Positions 60,608 through 64,000 of a stretch of DNA of 64,000 nucleotides are shown here, piece after piece. The stretch is taken from assembly GCA_026002855.1 (NCBI GenBank), contig BPGD01000001.1:682001-746000 (forward strand), read 5' to 3'. How positions within the stretch are numbered: position 1 is the stretch's first letter; each line of letters begins with the position of its first letter. The notes beneath the pieces were generated by a model, which did not search any database, was not told the DNA's origin, and worked only from the letters and a program-made list of their open reading frames with translations. The position numbers and the translations under genes are program-made. The DNA is from Bryobacteraceae bacterium. Lineage in GTDB: Bacteria > Acidobacteriota > Terriglobia > Bryobacterales > Bryobacteraceae.

Positions 60608-61126
60608 TCAGTGCGCCGCCTCGTCGCGGTAGTCCTGGCGGTAGCGGATGTAGCGCTGCGCGTTGTCGCGGAAACGCTGTTTCTCTTCCTCGGTGACCTG
60701 CCGCCGCACTTTCGCCGGGACGCCCATGACAAGCGATTCGGGCGGAACCTCCATGCCCTCCGGCACCAGCGAACCGGCGGCGATCACCGATCCGCGCCCC
60801 ACCCGCGCGCCGTTGAGCACGATGGCGCCGATGCCGACCAGCACGTCGTCCTCGACCACGCAGCCGTGCAGGCACGCCATGTGGCCCACGGTGACGCGCG
60901 CGCCGACAATCACCGGAAAACGGTCCAGCTCGCCGTGCAGCACCGAGCCGTCCTGGATGTTCGAATCCTCGCCCACTTCAATGCGGTTCACATCGCCGCG
61001 CAGCACGGCGCCGGGCCAGACGGAAGCCCGCTCGCCCAGGGTGACGTCGCCGATGACGGTGGCCGCCTGGTCGACATAGGCGGTGGGCGCGATTTTCGGG
61101 TAAATGCCGCGGTAGGGACGAATCAT
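60608..61126 (-). CDS. Gamma-class carbonic anhydrase-family protein
   Basis: A 172-residue left-handed beta-helix protein (trimer expected). Zinc ligands are visible as His in VLHGELDR, VTVGHMACLHGC, and NGARVGRGSVIAAGSLV shows the hexapeptide repeats. Members have carbonic anhydrase or acyltransferase-like functions, so activity is not certain. ATG 61126 is chosen because the helix begins with MIRPYRG; the frame from 61189 crosses the S9 promoter. Only one base separates its stop from the hisS ATG. Confidence 0.9.
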   Translation of the reverse strand: MIRPYRGIYPKIAPTAYVDQAATVIGDVTLGERASVWPGAVLRGDVNRIEVGEDSNIQDGSVLHGELDRFPVIVGARVTVGHMACLHGCVVEDDVLVGIGAIVLNGARVGRGSVIAAGSLVPEGMEVPPESLVMGVPAKVRRQVTEEEKQRFRDNAQRYIRYRQDYRDEAAH

Positions 61127-61161
61127 GGATGTGCGCGAAACTACCATCGTATCATTGGGGT

Positions 61162-63204
61162 ATGTTCGTCCGGGTCCTCGTTGCCGCAACGCTGGCCATG
61201 ATGCCGGCAGCCGCGCAGAAAGCGCCCTTTACCGCCGAGGCGATGATGAAGCTGAAGCGGATCTCGGATCCGTCCGTCGCTCCGGACGGCTCGGCGGTCG
61301 TCTACACCGTGGGCGAAGTGGATCTCGAAAAGAACGTCATTGACCGCCAGGTGTGGATCAGCCCGCTGGCCGGCGGCCCAGCGCGCAAGGTCACCAGCGA
61401 AGGCCGTAACTGGGGCGCGCGCTTCAGCCCGGACGCGAAACGAATCGCTTTCCTGTCCACGCGCAGCGGTTCGGCGCAGGTGTGGGTGATGGACGCGCTT
61501 GGCGAGAATCCGCGCCAGGTAACGCACCTGTCCACGGAAGCCGACGGCGTCATCTGGAGCGGCGATGGCAGGACGCTCGTCTTCACGAGCGAGGTCTACC
61601 CGGAGTGCAATGCCGATGACGGCTGCAACCGCAAGCGGATGGAAGAGGAACAGAAGAACCCGGTGAAGGCGCGCGTTTACGACCGTCTGCTGTACCGGCA
61701 CTGGAACCAATGGAAGGGCAGGCGGGTGCGCCATCTGATGGCCGTTTCACTCGACGACGGCAAGGTGCGTGACCTGACACCCGGGACGCGCTTTGATGTG
61801 CCTCCGTTCTCCCTGAACGGCGGACCCGACTACGCCGTCTCGCCGGACGGCAAAGAGGTCTGCTATGCCGCCAACTTCGACGAAGACCAGGCCACCAGCA
61901 CGAACTGGGAGCTGTACGTGGTGCCCATCGAAGGCCCTGGCGAGGGCCGTGAAGCGAAGAAGATCTCGACGAGCCCCGGCGCGGACGCTTCGCCCAAATA
62001 TTCGCCGGACGGGCGCTGGCTGGCCTGGCGGATGCAGACGCGCGCCGGCTATGAAAGCGACCGCTGGCGGCTGGTGGTGCTGGAACGCGAAACCGGCCAG
62101 CTCACCGTGCTCACCGAGAATCTGGACCGCCACGTCACCGGCTTCGCCTGGCACCCGGACTCGAAGCGGCTCGCATTCACCGTGGAAGACCGCGGGCGGC
62201 AGCAGGCTCATTTGATCCCGGTCACGGGCGGCGGCACGCGCGTGATTACGCAGGGCGCCGCCCATGTCGACGATCTTCAGTTCACCTCCGATGGCCGGAC
62301 GCTGGTCTACACCGAGATGAGCGGTTCCAGTCCGGTGGAGATCTACCGCGCGGCGAGCGGCGGCGGAACCCCGCAGCCGGTGACGCGCCTGAACGATGCG
62401 CTGCTTGAGTCTTACGACCTGCGGCGGCTGGAGGATTTCACCGTGGCCGGGGCCGACAACACGCCGGTACACAGCTTCCTGCTAAAACCACCGAATTTTG
62501 ATGCAAACAGGAAATATCCGGTTCTGTTTCTGATCCACGGCGGGCCGCAGGGCGCCTGGGGCGAGACCTTCAGTTTCCGCTGGAATCCGCAGGTCTTCGC
62601 CACCGCCGGTTTTGTGGTGGTGATGCCCAACCCGCGCGGCTCCACCGGCTACGGGACGAAGTTCACCGACGAGATCAACGGCGACTGGGGCGGCAAGGTG
62701 TACGACGACATCATGGCAGTGGTGCGCCATGTCGAGAGGTTGCCTTACGTGGATCCGGAGCGGTTCGCCGCCGCCGGCGGCAGCTACGGCGGCTACATGG
62801 TGAACTGGATCCTCGGCCACACGGACCGCTTCCGCGCGCTCGTGTCCCATGCCGGCGTCTACGACCTGTACAGCATGGGCGGCGAAACCGAAGAGCTGTG
62901 GTTCCCCCTCTGGGAGTTCAAAGGACTGCCGTGGGAGAACCCGGAGATGTACGACAAATGGTCGCCCTCGCGGTATGCGGCCAACTTTCGCACACCCACG
63001 CTCGTGATCCACGGCGAGCTCGACTACCGCGTGCCCTATGGTCAGGGATTGCAGCTTTTCACCGCGCTTCAGGTGAAAAAGGTGCCGTCAAAACTGGTCC
63101 TCTTTCCCGACGAGGGCCACTGGGTGCTGAAGCCGCAGAACTCGCTGTTCTGGTACCGGACGTTCCTGGACTGGGTGACCGAGTGGACCGCAAAGAAGCC
63201 CTGA
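61162..63204 (+). CDS. Secreted S9-family prolyl oligopeptidase-like peptidase
   Basis: A 680-residue serine peptidase with a signal peptide (about residues 1-19). Residues 30-420 form a WD/TolB-like beta-propeller with repeated SPDG units (RFSPDAKRIAFLS, VSPDGKEVCYAA, YSPDGRWLAWRM). The C-terminal catalytic domain has the nucleophile elbow AAGGSYGGYMVNW, and Asp in GELDYRVPYGQG and His in DEGHWVL. It resembles acylaminoacyl-peptidases. ATG 61162 is chosen because the signal starts there. Its stop is eight bases from the stop of the convergent glutaminyl-cyclase-like gene. Confidence 0.92.
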   Translation: MFVRVLVAATLAMMPAAAQKAPFTAEAMMKLKRISDPSVAPDGSAVVYTVGEVDLEKNVIDRQVWISPLAGGPARKVTSEGRNWGARFSPDAKRIAFLSTRSGSAQVWVMDALGENPRQVTHLSTEADGVIWSGDGRTLVFTSEVYPECNADDGCNRKRMEEEQKNPVKARVYDRLLYRHWNQWKGRRVRHLMAVSLDDGKVRDLTPGTRFDVPPFSLNGGPDYAVSPDGKEVCYAANFDEDQATSTNWELYVVPIEGPGEGREAKKISTSPGADASPKYSPDGRWLAWRMQTRAGYESDRWRLVVLERETGQLTVLTENLDRHVTGFAWHPDSKRLAFTVEDRGRQQAHLIPVTGGGTRVITQGAAHVDDLQFTSDGRTLVYTEMSGSSPVEIYRAASGGGTPQPVTRLNDALLESYDLRRLEDFTVAGADNTPVHSFLLKPPNFDANRKYPVLFLIHGGPQGAWGETFSFRWNPQVFATAGFVVVMPNPRGSTGYGTKFTDEINGDWGGKVYDDIMAVVRHVERLPYVDPERFAAAGGSYGGYMVNWILGHTDRFRALVSHAGVYDLYSMGGETEELWFPLWEFKGLPWENPEMYDKWSPSRYAANFRTPTLVIHGELDYRVPYGQGLQLFTALQVKKVPSKLVLFPDEGHWVLKPQNSLFWYRTFLDWVTEWTAKKP

Positions 63205-63211
63205 GCGGCAT

Positions 63212-64000
63212 TCACGGGTCGAGCCGGCGCAGGACTTCGAGCAGGACGTTTCCGACGATTTCGAACGAACGCGGGCTGAGCTTGTCCAGCGTGTCCTGCG
63301 GCGTGTGCCACCAGGAGTTGTCCGGGCCGTATTCGAAATCGATCAGATTCGCGGCGCGCACGCCCAGTCTCAGGAAAGGCACATGGTCGTCCTCGATGGC
63401 CGCCGCGGGGCCGTTGAAGTGTTCGTAAACACCCTGTTGGCGCGCCACGCTCCAGATGAGCCGCATGATCGTGTCGGAGGAGTACTGCTCGCGGAGGATC
63501 TTCAGGTCGCGGTCGCCGATCATGTCCACGTTGATGAGCGCGGCGAGCCTGGCAAGCGTGCCGTCCCGGTACCACCGCTCGGCCAGGTGGCGCGAGCCGT
63601 AGAGGCTGTCTTCGGCGGTCCATTCGCGCACGGCCTCCTCGCCATCGAAAAAAACAAGGTAGACGGTGTTTTTCAGCGGCAAGGTCTTCAGGGCGCGCGC
63701 CATTTCAAGCAAAAACGCGGCGCTTGAACCGCCATCGTTGGCCCCGACGAAGCGGAAGGGGAAAATCTTGGTGTCGTAGTGGCCGCTGAGGGCCACCGCT
63801 TTGCCGGACATTCCCTGGCGGACGGCGATGATGTTCTTCATCGGCATGCGGCCCGCCGGGGTCCGGGCGACAAAGTCATCTTCCATCACCTGCCAGTCCT
63901 GGCCTTTCAGATGGCCAATGATGTACTGCTGCGCCTTTCGGATGGCGGGCGAAGCCGGCGGGCGCGGGCCGAAGGCGACGAGCGCCGCCGTGTGCTCATA
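63212..64000 (-). CDS. M28-family glutaminyl-peptide cyclotransferase-like protein (5' end outside window)
   Basis: An M28-fold zinc enzyme resembling animal-type glutaminyl cyclase, which converts N-terminal glutamine to pyroglutamate. GHYDTK, GANDGGSSAAFLLEMA, FFDGEEAVREWTAEDSLYGSRHLAE, and IEDDHVPFLRLGV followed by WWHTPQDTLDKLS are the family core and supply the zinc-binding Asp, Glu and His. The frame is open to base 64000 on the minus strand, so the start and any signal peptide lie beyond the window; the GTG at 63889 is not the start. A plain M28 aminopeptidase role cannot be excluded, but the SLYGSRHLA and WHT motifs favour cyclase. Confidence 0.88.
   Translation of the reverse strand, partial: YEHTAALVAFGPRPPASPAIRKAQQYIIGHLKGQDWQVMEDDFVARTPAGRMPMKNIIAVRQGMSGKAVALSGHYDTKIFPFRFVGANDGGSSAAFLLEMARALKTLPLKNTVYLVFFDGEEAVREWTAEDSLYGSRHLAERWYRDGTLARLAALINVDMIGDRDLKILREQYSSDTIMRLIWSVARQQGVYEHFNGPAAAIEDDHVPFLRLGVRAANLIDFEYGPDNSWWHTPQDTLDKLSPRSFEIVGNVLLEVLRRLDP

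Noticed and set aside
1-64000. CRISPR array, insertion sequence, prophage or toxin-antitoxin module
   Set aside because: No regularly spaced repeats, transposase, integrase or phage structural genes were seen, and no pair with toxin-antitoxin traits.
1-64000. PEP-CTERM substrate of the exosortase
   Set aside because: The C-termini of the S8 protease, the secreted unknown protein, the TPR proteins and others were read; none shows a PEP motif, hydrophobic helix and basic tail.

Overview
The window is a dense, GC-rich bacterial chromosome segment with about 64 supported protein genes, one tRNA and no detectable rRNA, insertion sequence, prophage or CRISPR array. Several traits recur together: sugar dehydrogenases and aldo/keto reductases carrying twin-arginine export signals, a secreted PIG-L deacetylase, an exosortase exopolysaccharide locus, many TPR proteins, and secreted S8, S9 and M28 peptidases. 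This combination points to Acidobacteriota, most like the Bryobacterales (Solibacter) branch. That placement is inferred from gene content; no marker gene was compared.

Region 1 (1-10690) is degradative and secretory. It holds an exported Gfo/Idh/MocA oxidoreductase coupled to a PIG-L deacetylase, an AraC regulator divergent from an exported aldo/keto reductase, an SnoaL/NTF2-like protein, a cupin-carboxymuconolactone decarboxylase fusion, an alpha/beta hydrolase, a second exported aldo/keto reductase, a DJ-1/PfpI protein, and a subtilisin-type protease overlapping a PrcB-type protein. A tRNA-Arg(CCG) follows, then about 550 bases of hairpin-rich non-coding DNA.

Region 2 (11372-24340) has two divergent TPR genes, an amidase, a TrkA-TrkH potassium uptake operon with a clear terminator, another exported oxidoreductase, a group II PLP decarboxylase, and an operon of glycosyltransferase-methyltransferase fusion, sugar isomerase-like protein and nucleotide-sugar epimerase.

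Region 3 (24480-34328) begins with an orphan Flp pilin, a small membrane protein and fliW-csrA. It continues into an exosortase/exopolysaccharide locus: EpsI, exosortase, FemAB-like protein, DegT aminotransferase, amidotransferase, epimerase and GT4. Related PrsT-like TPR lipoprotein and CAAX-protease-like genes lie at 42558-45569. No PEP-CTERM substrate was found in the window.

Region 4 (34466-53877) contains another exported oxidoreductase; a tight operon of heptose-1-phosphate adenylyltransferase, mfd, a SurA-like chaperone, a YhaM-like nuclease and a BlaI-type repressor; and a translationally coupled block of deoxyhypusine-synthase-like protein, PfkB kinase, ROK kinase and GmhA. With the distant rfaE2 gene this suggests ADP-heptose-type synthesis, but no GmhB phosphatase is visible. 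A polysaccharide deacetylase, an ABC-F ATPase, comF, an HNH nuclease and a secreted protein of unknown function follow.

Region 5 (53932-64000) carries housekeeping and cell-envelope genes: a PHP phosphoesterase, YgfZ, an MBL hydrolase, an rfbA-rfbC-rfbB dTDP-sugar operon without rfbD, a cupin, hisS, a gamma-carbonic anhydrase, an S9 peptidase and an edge-truncated glutaminyl-cyclase-like M28 protein. Envelope and polysaccharide synthesis is the main theme from about 21 kb to 59 kb. All family calls are from reading motifs; no database search was run.
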